Positions 48,048-56,465 of a stretch of DNA of 64,000 nt are shown here, piece by piece. How positions within the stretch are numbered: position 1 is the first letter of the stretch; each line of letters begins with the position of its first letter. The translations under genes and the position numbers were made by a program. The notes under the pieces were generated by a model, which saw only the letters and a list, made by a program, of their open reading frames with translations, was not told where the DNA came from and ran no database searches. The DNA is taken from contig LMOK01000002.1 of assembly GCA_001423545.1 (NCBI GenBank), positions 806,001 to 870,000 on the forward strand, in the 5' to 3' direction. This DNA comes from Orlajensenia sp001423545. GTDB taxonomy: Bacteria; Actinomycetota; Actinomycetes; Actinomycetales; Microbacteriaceae.

Positions 48048-49229
48048 TCAGGAGGCGCGGGCGAGGGCGCGGCGCTTCAGGGTCGCCTTGAACCAGCGGG
48101 CGTCGGGAACACGGGCGAGGATCGGGCCCAGGATGACCGTGATCAGCACGTAGGCGGTCGCGAGCGGTGCCAGAAGGGGAGCGACCCCGGCTCCGACAGC
48201 GAGGCCGGCGATGACGATGGAGAACTCGCCGCGGGCCGTCAGCGCGAAGCCGGCACGCCAGCGACCGGGAACACCGATACCGGCGCGCTTGGCCGACAGG
48301 TAGCCGGTGGCCACCTTGGTGGCCATGGTGATGGCGGCCAGGATGATGGCCGGCACGAGCATGCCGATGAGTTCGCGGGCATCCGTCGCCAGACCGAAGA
48401 AGACGAAGAACACGGCGGCGAAGAGGTCGCGGAGCGGCGTGAGCACCTCGCCGGCGTTCTGGGCCACCCGACCCGAGAGCGCGATGCCCACGAGGAAGGC
48501 GCCCACCGCGGCGGAGACGTTCACCTGGGCGGCGAGGCCGGCGACCAGCATCGTGAGTCCGAGCACGCCGAGCAGCAGCGGCTCGTTGTGCTCCGGCGTG
48601 AAGATGCGCGAGATCACGTGGCCGAAGCGCAGGGCGAGGAAGAGGATGAGCACCACGACGCCGACGGCGATGGCGACGGTGATGGCGCCCTGCAGCAGCG
48701 AGACGCCGATGACCACGGCCGAGAGGACCGGCAGGTAGAACGCCATGGCGAGGTCCTCGATCACGAGGATGGCGAGGACCGTGGGCGTCTCGCGGTTCGA
48801 GATGCGGCCGAGGTCGCGGATGGTCTTCGCGATGACGCCCGACGACGACACCCAGGTGATTCCTGCCAGGGCGACGGCGGCGACGGGCCCCCAGCCCAGC
48901 AACAGTGCGAAGGCAGCGCCGGGGAGGGCGTTGAACAGGGCATCGATGATGCCGGCCGTCTTGGACTGCTTGAGGTTGGTGAGCAGCTCGCTCGCCGTGT
49001 ACTCGAGGCCCAGGAGTGCCAGCAGGAGGATGACGCCGATCTCGCTGCCGATGGCGAAGAAGTCACTGCTGGCGTCGAGCGGGATGAAGCCGCCCTCGCC
49101 GAACGCGAGTCCGGCGATCAGGTAGAACGGGATGGGCGAGATGCCGATCCGGATCGACAGGCGCCCGAGCAGACTCATGCCGAGAAGCAGCGCGCCGACT
49201 TCGATGAGGATCAGCGTGTTGTCATGCAC
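48048..49229 (-). CDS. CPA2 cation:proton antiporter (KhtU-like)
   Basis: 393 residues, about twelve membrane helices: LILIEVGALLLGMSLLGRLSIRIGISPIPFYLIAGLAFGEGG, then TAGIIDALFNALPGAAFALLLG and VNVSAAVGAFLVGIALSG. No fused TrkA-N domain; instead the upstream gene encodes a separate RCK-C protein, as in the KhtTU potassium efflux system. Exchanges K+ (or Na+) for H+. Spaced 15 nt from its partner. Confidence 0.9.
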   Translation of the reverse strand: MHDNTLILIEVGALLLGMSLLGRLSIRIGISPIPFYLIAGLAFGEGGFIPLDASSDFFAIGSEIGVILLLALLGLEYTASELLTNLKQSKTAGIIDALFNALPGAAFALLLGWGPVAAVALAGITWVSSSGVIAKTIRDLGRISNRETPTVLAILVIEDLAMAFYLPVLSAVVIGVSLLQGAITVAIAVGVVVLILFLALRFGHVISRIFTPEHNEPLLLGVLGLTMLVAGLAAQVNVSAAVGAFLVGIALSGRVAQNAGEVLTPLRDLFAAVFFVFFGLATDARELIGMLVPAIILAAITMATKVATGYLSAKRAGIGVPGRWRAGFALTARGEFSIVIAGLAVGAGVAPLLAPLATAYVLITVILGPILARVPDARWFKATLKRRALARAS

Positions 49230-49244
49230 AGGCGAGCCCCCGGA

Positions 49245-49739
49245 TCAGTCGGGGCCGTTGGCCATGAGCCGACCGGCGGCGTCGAGACCGTCCCGTGTGC
49301 CGACGGCGACGATGACGTCACCGGGGCGGAGGATCTCTGCGGGGGTCGGAGAGGGGATCACCTTCTTCTCGCGCACGATGGCGACGATGGAGACGTGCGT
49401 GCGGGTGCGCGTCTTGGTGTCGCCGAGCGGCCGATTGATGAAGGGCGAATCGGTCGCGAGTTCGAGCTGCTCCGTGTAGAGCCCCTCGGTGTCGGCGCTC
49501 AGCTTGGTCAGTCGACTGAGCGTGACGGATGTTCCGAGGACGTCGGCGAGGGCCTCGGCCTCGTCCTCGGTGATGGGGATCGAGTCCCGACAGGCGTCGG
49601 GGTCGTCGACGTCGAAGATGCCGAGGTTGCGCTCGCCATCGCGGTACGACACGACGCTCAGGCGACGGCCGCTCTCGGTCACGAGATCGTGACGCATGCC
49701 GATGCCCGGCAGGTCGATCTTCTCAATGCGAATTCCCAC
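49245..49739 (-). CDS. RCK-C/TrkA-C regulatory subunit (KhtT-like)
   Basis: 164 residues from GTG 49739: GIRIEKIDLPGIGMRHDLVTESGRRLSVVSYRDGERNLGIFD, then a TrkA-C domain (EQLELATDSPFINRPLGDTKTRTRTHVSIVAIVREKKVIPSPTPAEILRPGDVIVAVGT). Length and order equal KhtT, which gates the antiporter. TAGTTT lies 7 nt upstream of the GTG. Confidence 0.9.
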   Translation of the reverse strand: MGIRIEKIDLPGIGMRHDLVTESGRRLSVVSYRDGERNLGIFDVDDPDACRDSIPITEDEAEALADVLGTSVTLSRLTKLSADTEGLYTEQLELATDSPFINRPLGDTKTRTRTHVSIVAIVREKKVIPSPTPAEILRPGDVIVAVGTRDGLDAAGRLMANGPD

Positions 49740-49850
49740 GGTGACCAAACTACTCCCGTTGGGGAGGGCATCCGTTCGCCCCGCCCTGACGTGCGCATCG
49801 ACCGCGCGCTGAGCACGTGGCGTAGCGAGCGGCACGGCGATACTGGAGGC

Positions 49851-50348
49851 ATGCCGACCGTCACCCTCACCCTCCCGTCGGGTTCCGTGGTGCTGCGTCG
49901 GGCGGCCATCGGCGATCTCGACGCCATCCTCGGCCTCCTGGCCGACGACCCGGTCAGTGCTGCTCGAGGCGACCGGGCCCGGCCCGAGGACCGCCCGGCC
50001 TACGAGCGTGCCTTCGCCGCCATCGACGCCGACCCCGCGCAGAAGTTGCTGGTGGCCGTGACGGATGCCGGGGAGGTGCTGGGCACGATGCAGCTGACGG
50101 TCATTCCGGGTCTGGCGCGGGTCGGGGCGTCGCGTCTGCAGATCGAGGCCGTGCGGGTGCGTTCCGACCAGCGTGGCCGTGGAATCGGCGGGGCGATGAT
50201 CCGGTGGGCGATGGATGAGGCACCGGCCCTCGGTGCTGCCCTCGTGCAACTGACGTCGGATGCCGCCCGCGTCGACGCCCACCGCTTCTACGAACGGCTC
50301 GGGTTCGAAGCGTCGCACGTGGGATTCAAGTTCCAGCCCGACCGCTGA
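49851..50348 (+). CDS. GNAT family N-acetyltransferase
   Basis: 165 residues: VVLRRAAIGDLDAILGLLADDP, then LQIEAVRVRSDQRGRGIGGAMIRWAMDEA with the Q/RxxGxG acetyl-CoA loop, and AHRFYERLGFEASHVGFK. Substrate unknown. ATG 49851 is preceded by GATACT and GGAGGC. Its stop TGA (50346-50348) is part of repeat copy C. Confidence 0.88.
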   Translation: MPTVTLTLPSGSVVLRRAAIGDLDAILGLLADDPVSAARGDRARPEDRPAYERAFAAIDADPAQKLLVAVTDAGEVLGTMQLTVIPGLARVGASRLQIEAVRVRSDQRGRGIGGAMIRWAMDEAPALGAALVQLTSDAARVDAHRFYERLGFEASHVGFKFQPDR

Positions 50349-50376
50349 GGCCCGGACGGAGTCTGCGGCCGAAGCG
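50343..50376 (+). repeat. Dispersed 3'-end repeat, copy C
   Basis: CGCTGAGGCC, centre GGACGGAGTC, then GGCCGAAGCG; it includes the GNAT stop codon and lies between convergent genes, sense to the GNAT. Confidence 0.85.
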
Positions 50377-50390
50377 TCCGGGAGCGGGCT

Positions 50391-51554
50391 CTACTCGATC
50401 GGGCCCAACCACGCGTTGGCGACGGTGCTGTGCGCCGACTCCGCATCCGACGGGTGGAAGATCCCGGCGAGGACGTCGCGGTAGAGCCGTCCCAGCTCGC
50501 TGCCGGCGAAGTACGAGCCGCCACCCGAGACGCGCAGCGCCTGGTCGACGACGTGGCGGGCGTTCTCGGTGGCTCTGACCTTCAGGCCGACCAACCGCGG
50601 GAACCAGTGCGCCCCATGGTCCACCTGATCATCGACATCGCGGGCGAGGGAGACGAGTTGGGGTCGGATGCCGTCCTGGGCGATGGCGGCATCCGCGATG
50701 CGCCAGCGGATATCGGGATCCTGCGCGTACGACCGACCGCCGGCCTTGAGCGAGGTGCGGCGGTGCGCTGCGGCGACGGCGAGCTCGAGGGCGCGCTGTC
50801 CGATGCCGGTGTAGACGGCAGCCAGCAGGATCTCGAAGTTGGAGAAGATCGCGAACACCAGCGAGTCGGGGTTGGGTCCGGGATCGAGGCGCCTGATGAT
50901 GCGGTTCGCAGGGGAGGAGGCACCGTCGAGCACCGTCGACTGGCTCTGCGAGGCGCGCATGCCCAGGGTGTCCCAGTCGTCCTTGCGGGTGACGCCCGAG
51001 TCGGCGCGGTCCACGAAGCCGTAGACGATCTTCGGTGCATCGGGTGAGGTGGTGTCGATGCCCATCGTGCCGAGCCGCGTCCACGCCGGGGAGAGGGAGG
51101 TGAAGACCTTGGTGCCGGTGAACCTGTAGCCGCCGTCGGGCTGAGGGGCGGCATCCGTCGTCGAACCGAACAGCACGAGGTCGTTGCCCGACTCGCTGAT
51201 GCCGAAGCCGAACACCTCGCCGGCGCCGGCCTCGGCCAGGAGGAAGTCGAGCGAGGAGTCGCCGCGGTCGTGCAGCACCTTGGCGACGCCGGTCCAGACG
51301 AGGTGCATGTTGACGGCGAGGGCCGTGGCGGGAGCCGCCGACCCGAGGCGCACCTGCTCGAGCGCCACCTGTTCGAGCGAGAGTCCGAGGCCGCCGAAGT
51401 CGACGGGAACGAGCGCTCGCAGGTAGCCGACGGCCACCAGCTCGTCGAAGTCCTCCGTGAAGAAGGTGTTGTCGCGGTCGTAGCCGGCTGCGCGCGAACG
51501 GATGCGCTCCAGCAGGTCGTCGTCGAGGAGCGGGGTGTCGGATGCTGAGCTCAC
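50391..51554 (-). CDS. Acyl-CoA dehydrogenase family protein
   Basis: 387 residues. FDELVAVGYLRALVPVDFGGLGLSLEQVALEQVRLGSA, FGFGISESGNDLVLFGS, GYRFTGTKVFTSLSPAW, and C-terminal VVDQALRVSGGGSYFAGSELGRLYRDVLAG, which in flavin monooxygenase relatives carries the flavin contact. Substrate not inferable. GTG 51554 has TAATGT 7 nt upstream; a GTG three codons earlier is the alternative. Confidence 0.88.
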   Translation of the reverse strand: MSSASDTPLLDDDLLERIRSRAAGYDRDNTFFTEDFDELVAVGYLRALVPVDFGGLGLSLEQVALEQVRLGSAAPATALAVNMHLVWTGVAKVLHDRGDSSLDFLLAEAGAGEVFGFGISESGNDLVLFGSTTDAAPQPDGGYRFTGTKVFTSLSPAWTRLGTMGIDTTSPDAPKIVYGFVDRADSGVTRKDDWDTLGMRASQSQSTVLDGASSPANRIIRRLDPGPNPDSLVFAIFSNFEILLAAVYTGIGQRALELAVAAAHRRTSLKAGGRSYAQDPDIRWRIADAAIAQDGIRPQLVSLARDVDDQVDHGAHWFPRLVGLKVRATENARHVVDQALRVSGGGSYFAGSELGRLYRDVLAGIFHPSDAESAHSTVANAWLGPIE

Positions 51555-51564
51555 CCCACTCACA

Positions 51565-52524
51565 TTACGCGCGGGTGTCGACAGGATCGGGTTCGGCAGC
51601 CGGTGCGGGTTCCGGCGCGGGTCCGGCGGGAGCTGCCTGACCGTTCTCGGGCCGTGGGTCTCGCGGGGTGCGCCGCGAGGCCCGCACGATGAGCAGCACG
51701 ATCGCCGCGATGGCGCCGAACAGCAGCAGCCAGGGCAGGAACGCCCCGATGACGACGAGGGTTCCCGCGAGGAATCCGACGAGGGCGTTCCACCCGGCGA
51801 GGAAGCCGTCCCAGAAGGTGCGGGGGGACCCTGGGGAGACGACGCCGGGCGCCGTGAAGTCGACCGACAGCGTGGAGAACGCGACCTGGTCCTCGAGGTA
51901 GTCCCGCTGAGTGGTGAGGCTGTCGAGCTCGGCCTGTCGGCCGGACAGGGCGTTCTCGATCTCGATCAGGTCGGCCGTGGAGTCTGCTTCGGCCATGAGG
52001 CTCTCGAGGCGCTTCGTCGACGTCTCGAGCGCGCTGATGCGCGCGTCGATGTCCTGCTTCTGCTGCGTGACGTCGCTCGCCTCGGTCGAGTAGTGCGTCA
52101 CGCCGCCGAGCTTCTGGATGTCGGCGACGACGGCCTCGTACCGGGCGGAGGGCACGCGGATCACGAGCGAGGCGCGAGCGGGCTGCGCATCCGTGCCCGG
52201 CTGCTGGTTCTGCGAGTCGATGCGTCCGTCGGCCGCCGTGACCAGCGCCGTCGTCTGGGCTGCACCCTGCACGGGATCATCGGCCGTCACCGCCATCGTC
52301 CCCGTGGTGACGACGTCGCGGGACTCCACGGTCGAGCCGAGGCCCCCAGCCTCCTCAGCCGCGGTGTCGCGACCGGCGTCGAGCGCGCCGTCGCCCTGGT
52401 CGGGAGCCGGTTCGACGACGGATCCGCCGCCCGGGTCGGAGTCGGCGGAACCGGATGCCGAGCATCCGGCGAGCAGCAGGGTGGCGGCCACGGCGACGAC
52501 GGTGGCGAGGTGCGCGCGCTTCAT
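51565..52524 (-). CDS. DUF4349 lipoprotein
   Basis: 319 residues. Lipobox LLLAGC (Cys21). DUF4349 core: ASLVIRVPSARYEAVVADIQKLGGVTHYSTEASDVTQQKQDIDARISALE, then a coiled coil (DLIEIENALSGRQAELDSLTTQRDYLEDQ). One membrane helix near the C-terminus (VIGAFLPWLLLFGAIAAIVLLIV) and a Pro/Ala tail. Unknown envelope role. ATG 52524 has TACAGT 6 nt upstream. Confidence 0.9.
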   Translation of the reverse strand: MKRAHLATVVAVAATLLLAGCSASGSADSDPGGGSVVEPAPDQGDGALDAGRDTAAEEAGGLGSTVESRDVVTTGTMAVTADDPVQGAAQTTALVTAADGRIDSQNQQPGTDAQPARASLVIRVPSARYEAVVADIQKLGGVTHYSTEASDVTQQKQDIDARISALETSTKRLESLMAEADSTADLIEIENALSGRQAELDSLTTQRDYLEDQVAFSTLSVDFTAPGVVSPGSPRTFWDGFLAGWNALVGFLAGTLVVIGAFLPWLLLFGAIAAIVLLIVRASRRTPRDPRPENGQAAPAGPAPEPAPAAEPDPVDTRA

Positions 52525-52568
52525 GTCTGCACTGTAGAACCGCTGATCAGCAGCCGGGTGCGACGCAA

Positions 52569-52592
52569 CCCGATCGTGATGTCACGATCGGG
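52569..52592. terminator. Perfect hairpin between TetR and DUF4349 genes
   Basis: CCCGATCGTGA-TG-TCACGATCGGG, 11-bp arms. It lies downstream of repeat copy D after the TetR gene. Could be a terminator or a regulator site for the DUF4349 promoter 33 nt away. Confidence 0.6.
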
Positions 52593-52607
52593 TATCGCGC
52601 AGGGGCT

Positions 52608-52646
52608 GCGTTTCGGTCGCAGACCTCGTCTGGGCCTCAACGAGCG
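52608..52646 (-). repeat. Dispersed 3'-end repeat, copy D
   Basis: Minus-strand copy: CCGCTCGTTGAGGCC, centre AGACGAGGTC, then CGACCGAAACGC. Begins 5 nt after the TetR stop, sense to that gene. Confidence 0.78.
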
Positions 52647-52651
52647 GAGGA

Positions 52652-53245
52652 TCAGCGGGCGAGCAGCGCCGCGCTCGTGTCGATGTAGGCGTCGCCGTCG
52701 AACGCCTCGAAGATCGTCGACTGCACCATATAGCCCTGGCAGATGCCGATGTAGATCCACGCCTCCCGGCTCGCGCGCGCCTCGGCCTCGGTCTCACTCA
52801 GCCCGGTCGAGCGCACGTGCCAGGCCGCGAGGTAGGTCTGGAAGACGTTCCGGATCGAGTCGGCGATCGTGTTGGCCACCCCGCGCAGTCCGGCATCCGT
52901 CGCCGCAGCAGCCCAGAGCTGGAGCAGCACGCTGAGGTCGCCGATCTCGCGCTCCACGCCGCGCAGGAACACTCCGATGAGCTCACCCGGCTCCATGAGC
53001 TCCTCGCGCTGGAGAGCGGCCTGCACCTCGGTCATGCGCTGGCCGAGTAGCTCGGAGACCGCCAACTGGATGAGCTCGTTCTTGCTCTTGTAGTGGCCGT
53101 AGATGGCCCCTGCCGAGAGGCCGGATTCGGCGATGATGTCGGCGACGGATGTGCCCTCGAACCCCTTGCGGGCGAAACAGCGCATGGCGGCCTGCGCTAT
53201 CTCGGTGCGGCGGGCGATCCGATGCTCTTCGCTGACTTTCGGCAT
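52652..53245 (-). CDS. TetR-family regulator
   Basis: 197 residues. HTH: RRTEIAQAAMRCFARKGFEGTSVADIIAESGLSAGAIYGHYKSKNELIQLAV. The C-terminal part is a normal helical ligand domain. ATG 53245 has a perfect leaderless promoter (TTGTCA, 17 bp, TATTAT, 6 nt). Divergent from a membrane protein gene across a region with two AAGAACG-type operator boxes, so it should repress both. Confidence 0.92.
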   Translation of the reverse strand: MPKVSEEHRIARRTEIAQAAMRCFARKGFEGTSVADIIAESGLSAGAIYGHYKSKNELIQLAVSELLGQRMTEVQAALQREELMEPGELIGVFLRGVEREIGDLSVLLQLWAAAATDAGLRGVANTIADSIRNVFQTYLAAWHVRSTGLSETEAEARASREAWIYIGICQGYMVQSTIFEAFDGDAYIDTSAALLAR

Positions 53246-53251
53246 GCGTCC

Positions 53252-53322
53252 ATAATAAAAAGAACGTTCGTTCTTGACAAGCGGATGCAGTGAGTTCACA
53301 ATAAAGAACGATCATTCGTTTT
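53252..53322. promoter_or_regulatory. Divergent promoters with two TetR operator boxes
   Basis: Minus strand: -35 TTGTCA (53275-53280), 17 bp, -10 TATTAT (53252-53257). Plus strand: -35 TTGACA (53274-53279), 17 bp, -10 CACAAT (53297-53302). The two -35 boxes share bases. Box 1 AAGAACGTTCGTTCTT (53260-53275) fills the minus spacer; box 2 AAGAACGATCATTCGTTTT (53304-53322) follows the plus -10. Either box occupied would block one promoter. Confidence 0.75.
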
Positions 53323-53368
53323 CAAATCTGGTCACTTCCCCCTGTTTCACCCCTCTGTAGGAGCCGTC

Positions 53369-54520
53369 ATGTCCGAAATCGTCGTCACCAGTCCGCACAC
53401 GAAGTGGGGGCGGTCCATCGGCATCGCCGTCGCGGCGGCTCTCGTGGTGGGAGTCTTCGTCCTCGCCTTCATCTGGCCGGGCATGACGAGCACGATCAAG
53501 GACTTCCCGATCGCCGTCACCGGTGACGCGGCGCAGGTCACCGCGTTCACCGACGCCCTCGATGAGAACGCCACCGGTCGCTTCGACGTCACCACGGTCG
53601 ACAGCCGTGCCGACGCCGTCACGGCGATCGAGGAGCGCGACGTCTACGGCGCCGTCGTACTGAGCGACGCTCCCGAGGTGCTCACGGCGAGCGCCGGTGG
53701 AACCGTGAACGCCACGGTCATGGCGCAGATCTCGGCTCAGCTGCAGCAGCAGGTCACCACGGCCGTGACGGCAGGCGTTCAGGACGGCATCGCCCAGGCG
53801 GCTGCAGCACAGGCCGCAGGTCAGCTTCCGGCCGACCAGGCCCTCGCCATCATCGAGAAGGCCAGCGCCGTCACGGCGCCCGTCGTCACCACCACCGACG
53901 TCGTCCCCCTGGCCGACACCGACCCCCGCGGGGTCGGCTTCGCCTCGGCGGCGTTCCCGATGGTCATCGGCGGCATGATCGGCGGCGTGCTCATCTCGCT
54001 GCTCGTCACGGGGGTCTGGCGTCGCTTCGCCGCCCTGGCCACCTACGCCGTCGTCGCCGGCCTCGGCCTCACCGCCATCATGCAGACCTGGTTCGGCATC
54101 CTGCAGGGGGACTTCCTGCTGAACTCCGTGGCCGTCGGCCTGTCGCTGCTCGCCACCGCCAGCGTCATCGTCGGAGCCACCGCCCTCATCGGCCGCGTCG
54201 GCATCGCCGTGGGAGCCCTGCTCACCATGCTCATCGGCAACCCGCTGTCTGCCGCGACACAACCGATGCAGTTCCTGCCCGGCGCCTGGGGCGAGATCGG
54301 ACAGTTCTTCGTGCCCGGAGCCTCGACGACCCTGCTGCGCGACCTGTCGTACTTCCCCGACGCCGACGCGACGCAGGCCTGGCTCGTGCTCGGCGCCTGG
54401 GCGGCAGCCGGGATCGTCCTGAGCTTCCTCGGTCACTTCCGCAGCCAGGAGGTCGTTCATGTGGAGGGTGCCCTCGAGGCACCGCGCACCACGGGCAGCC
54501 TCGCGGCAGTCCCGGCCTGA
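53369..54520 (+). CDS. ABC-2/YhgE-Pip-type membrane protein
   Basis: 383 residues. TM1 near 16-37 (IGIAVAAALVVGVFVLAFIWPG), a 170-residue outside domain, then five helices from about 190 (VGFASAAFPMVIGGMIGGVLIS) with the late FFVPGASTTLLRDLSYFP typical of YhgE/Pip- and ABC-2-type permeases. Probably exports a toxic or membrane-active compound under control of the divergent TetR. GGAG precedes ATG 53369. No ATPase gene is nearby. Confidence 0.72.
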   Translation: MSEIVVTSPHTKWGRSIGIAVAAALVVGVFVLAFIWPGMTSTIKDFPIAVTGDAAQVTAFTDALDENATGRFDVTTVDSRADAVTAIEERDVYGAVVLSDAPEVLTASAGGTVNATVMAQISAQLQQQVTTAVTAGVQDGIAQAAAAQAAGQLPADQALAIIEKASAVTAPVVTTTDVVPLADTDPRGVGFASAAFPMVIGGMIGGVLISLLVTGVWRRFAALATYAVVAGLGLTAIMQTWFGILQGDFLLNSVAVGLSLLATASVIVGATALIGRVGIAVGALLTMLIGNPLSAATQPMQFLPGAWGEIGQFFVPGASTTLLRDLSYFPDADATQAWLVLGAWAAAGIVLSFLGHFRSQEVVHVEGALEAPRTTGSLAAVPA

Positions 54521-54559
54521 CCTTCCGATGTCCGCATGCCCCCGGCCTAGGCTGGAGGC

Positions 54560-55543
54560 ATGCAGCATCGCACCCTCGGACGTACCGGCCGCACCGTCTC
54601 GGTCATCGGACTCGGCACCTGGCAACTCGGAGCCGATTGGGGCGAGGTGAGCGAGACGGATGCGCGTGCCGTGCTCGCGGCATCCGTCGACGCGGGTGTC
54701 ACCTTCTTCGACACCGCCGACGTCTACGGCGACGGCCGGTCGGAGAGCGTGATCGGCGCCTTCCTCGCCGACAACCCCGGTCACGACATCACCGTCGCCA
54801 CCAAGATGGGCCGCCGTGTCGACCAGCTGCCCGAGAACTACGTGCTGGCGAACTTCCGGGAGTGGACGGAGCGCTCGCGTCGGAACCTCCGCGTCGACAC
54901 CCTCGACCTGGTTCAGCTGCACTGCCCGCCGTCGGCCGTGTTCACCAGCGACGAGGTCTACGACGCGCTCGACACCCTCGTGTCCGAAGGCGCCATCGCG
55001 AACTACGGCGTGAGCGTCGAGACGACCGCGCAGGCGCTCGACGCGATCGCCCGCCCGGGCACTGCCACAGTGCAGATCATCCTCAACGCCTTCAGGCAGA
55101 AGCCCCTCGACGAGGTCCTTCCTGCGGCGCAGGCCGCCGGCGTCGGCATCATCGCCCGCGTGCCGCTGGCGTCGGGCCTGCTGAGCGGCAAGTACACCCG
55201 CGATACCACCTTCGCGGCCGACGATCACCGCAGCTACAACCGAGACGGCTCGGCGTTCGACGTGGGGGAGACGTTCTCCGGCGTGCCGTGGGAGACCGGC
55301 CTCGAGGCTGCACACGACTTCGCCGCTCTGGTTCCGGATGCCGTTCCCGTCGCCGAGGCGGCCCTGGCCTGGATCGCCCAGCACCCGGCCGTGAGCACCG
55401 TCATCCCGGGCGCGCGCTCGGTGAAGCAGGCCGTCGCGAACGCCGCTGCCGGCTCGACGGCGCCGTTGGGCGCCGAGTTCGATGCGGCCGTATCCGATCT
55501 CTACGACAGGAAGCTCCGGGAGCTCATCCACCCGCGGTGGTGA
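54560..55543 (+). CDS. Aldo/keto reductase
   Basis: 327 residues. GRTGRTVSVIGLGTWQLGADWG, DAGVTFFDTADVYGDGRSE (catalytic Asp/Tyr), VATKMGRR (Lys), DLVQLHCP (His), STVIPGARSVKQAVANA (NADPH site). Substrate not clear. ATG 54560 has TAGGCT 6 nt upstream and GGAGG between. Followed by repeat copies E1 and E2. Confidence 0.92.
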   Translation: MQHRTLGRTGRTVSVIGLGTWQLGADWGEVSETDARAVLAASVDAGVTFFDTADVYGDGRSESVIGAFLADNPGHDITVATKMGRRVDQLPENYVLANFREWTERSRRNLRVDTLDLVQLHCPPSAVFTSDEVYDALDTLVSEGAIANYGVSVETTAQALDAIARPGTATVQIILNAFRQKPLDEVLPAAQAAGVGIIARVPLASGLLSGKYTRDTTFAADDHRSYNRDGSAFDVGETFSGVPWETGLEAAHDFAALVPDAVPVAEAALAWIAQHPAVSTVIPGARSVKQAVANAAAGSTAPLGAEFDAAVSDLYDRKLRELIHPRW

Positions 55544-55550
55544 GCTGCCC

Positions 55551-55620
55551 CGCTCGCTGAGGACCGAGCGAAGCGACCGTCCGAAGCGCTTCGACCGCGG
55601 ACTGCGTCCGGGCCTCTGCG
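55551..55620. repeat. Dispersed 3'-end repeats, head-to-head pair E1/E2
   Basis: E1 (+, 55551-55589): CGCTCGCTGAGGACCGAGCG to CCGTCCGAAGCGC. E2 (-, 55586-55620) reads GAGGCCCGGACGCAGTCC then CGGTCGAAGCG. They share the CGAAGCG/CGCTTCG base pairs at the join. E1 is sense to the aldo/keto reductase, E2 is sense to the opposing gene's strand. Confidence 0.8.
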
Positions 55621-55643
55621 GGCGGGAATGCCAGCGTGACCCG

Positions 55644-56465
55644 TCAGTCGTCGTCGGGGTCCCGCCCCGTGCGCTCGCCGGCGTCCAGCGCCGCGATCGC
55701 ATCGAGGTCGGCATCCGTCAGCTCGAAGTCGTAGACGTCGGCGTTCGCACGGATGCGCTCGGGGGACGCCGACTTCGGGATGACCACGTTGCCCTGCTGC
55801 AGGTGCCAGCGGATGGCCACCTGCGTCGCGGTCTTCCCGTGGCGCTCGCCGATGACGGTCAGCGTCGGGTCCGCGACGGCCCGGCCCCGCGCCAGCGGTG
55901 ACCAGGCCTCGGTCACGATGAGGTGCTCGGCGTGGAAAGCGCGCAGCTCACGCTGTTGGAGCCACGGATGCAGCTCCACCTGGTTGACGACGGGGTGAAC
56001 GCCGGTCTCGTCGAGCAGGCGCTGCAGGTGGTGGGGGTGGAAGTTGGAGACTCCGATCGAGCTCACCCGCCCCTCCTCGCTGAGCCTGATGAGCGCCCGC
56101 CAGGTCTGCACGTAGAGGTCGGTGCTCGGCACGGGCCAGTGGATGAGGAAGAGGTCGAGCCTGTCGAGGGCGAGGCGCGTCATGCTGGCGTCGAAGGCGC
56201 GCAGCGTCGCGTCGAAGCCGTGGTCGGCGTTGCCCACCTTCGTGGTGACGAACACGTCGTCGCGCTCGATCCCCGAGTCGTCGATGCCGAGACCCACGCC
56301 GATCTCGTTGCCGTACAGCGACGCCGTGTCGACGTGCCGATAGCCGGCATCGAGGGCTGCGACGACCACGCCGGGAGTGTCGGCATCCGGAACCTTGTAC
56401 ACGCCGAGACCGAGCTGCGGGATGCTCAGCCCGTCGCTCATGGTCACGCGATGCGAGAGGTCCAT
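55644..56465 (-). CDS. Aldo/keto reductase (2,5-diketogluconate reductase type)
   Basis: 273 residues. SIPQLGLGVYKVP, DAGYRHVDTASLYGNEIGVG (Asp, Tyr), VTTKVGN (Lys), LDLFLIHWPVP (His), VIPKSASPERIRAN (NADPH). Acts on small aldehydes or ketones. ATG 56465 shares one base with the TGA of the MFS gene (TGATG), so it is translationally coupled to the transporter. Confidence 0.92.
   Translation of the reverse strand: MDLSHRVTMSDGLSIPQLGLGVYKVPDADTPGVVVAALDAGYRHVDTASLYGNEIGVGLGIDDSGIERDDVFVTTKVGNADHGFDATLRAFDASMTRLALDRLDLFLIHWPVPSTDLYVQTWRALIRLSEEGRVSSIGVSNFHPHHLQRLLDETGVHPVVNQVELHPWLQQRELRAFHAEHLIVTEAWSPLARGRAVADPTLTVIGERHGKTATQVAIRWHLQQGNVVIPKSASPERIRANADVYDFELTDADLDAIAALDAGERTGRDPDDD

Noticed and set aside
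46547..48091. 514-codon plus-strand frame over ThrE and glutathione peroxidase
   Set aside because: Opposite two clear families; no coding signature.
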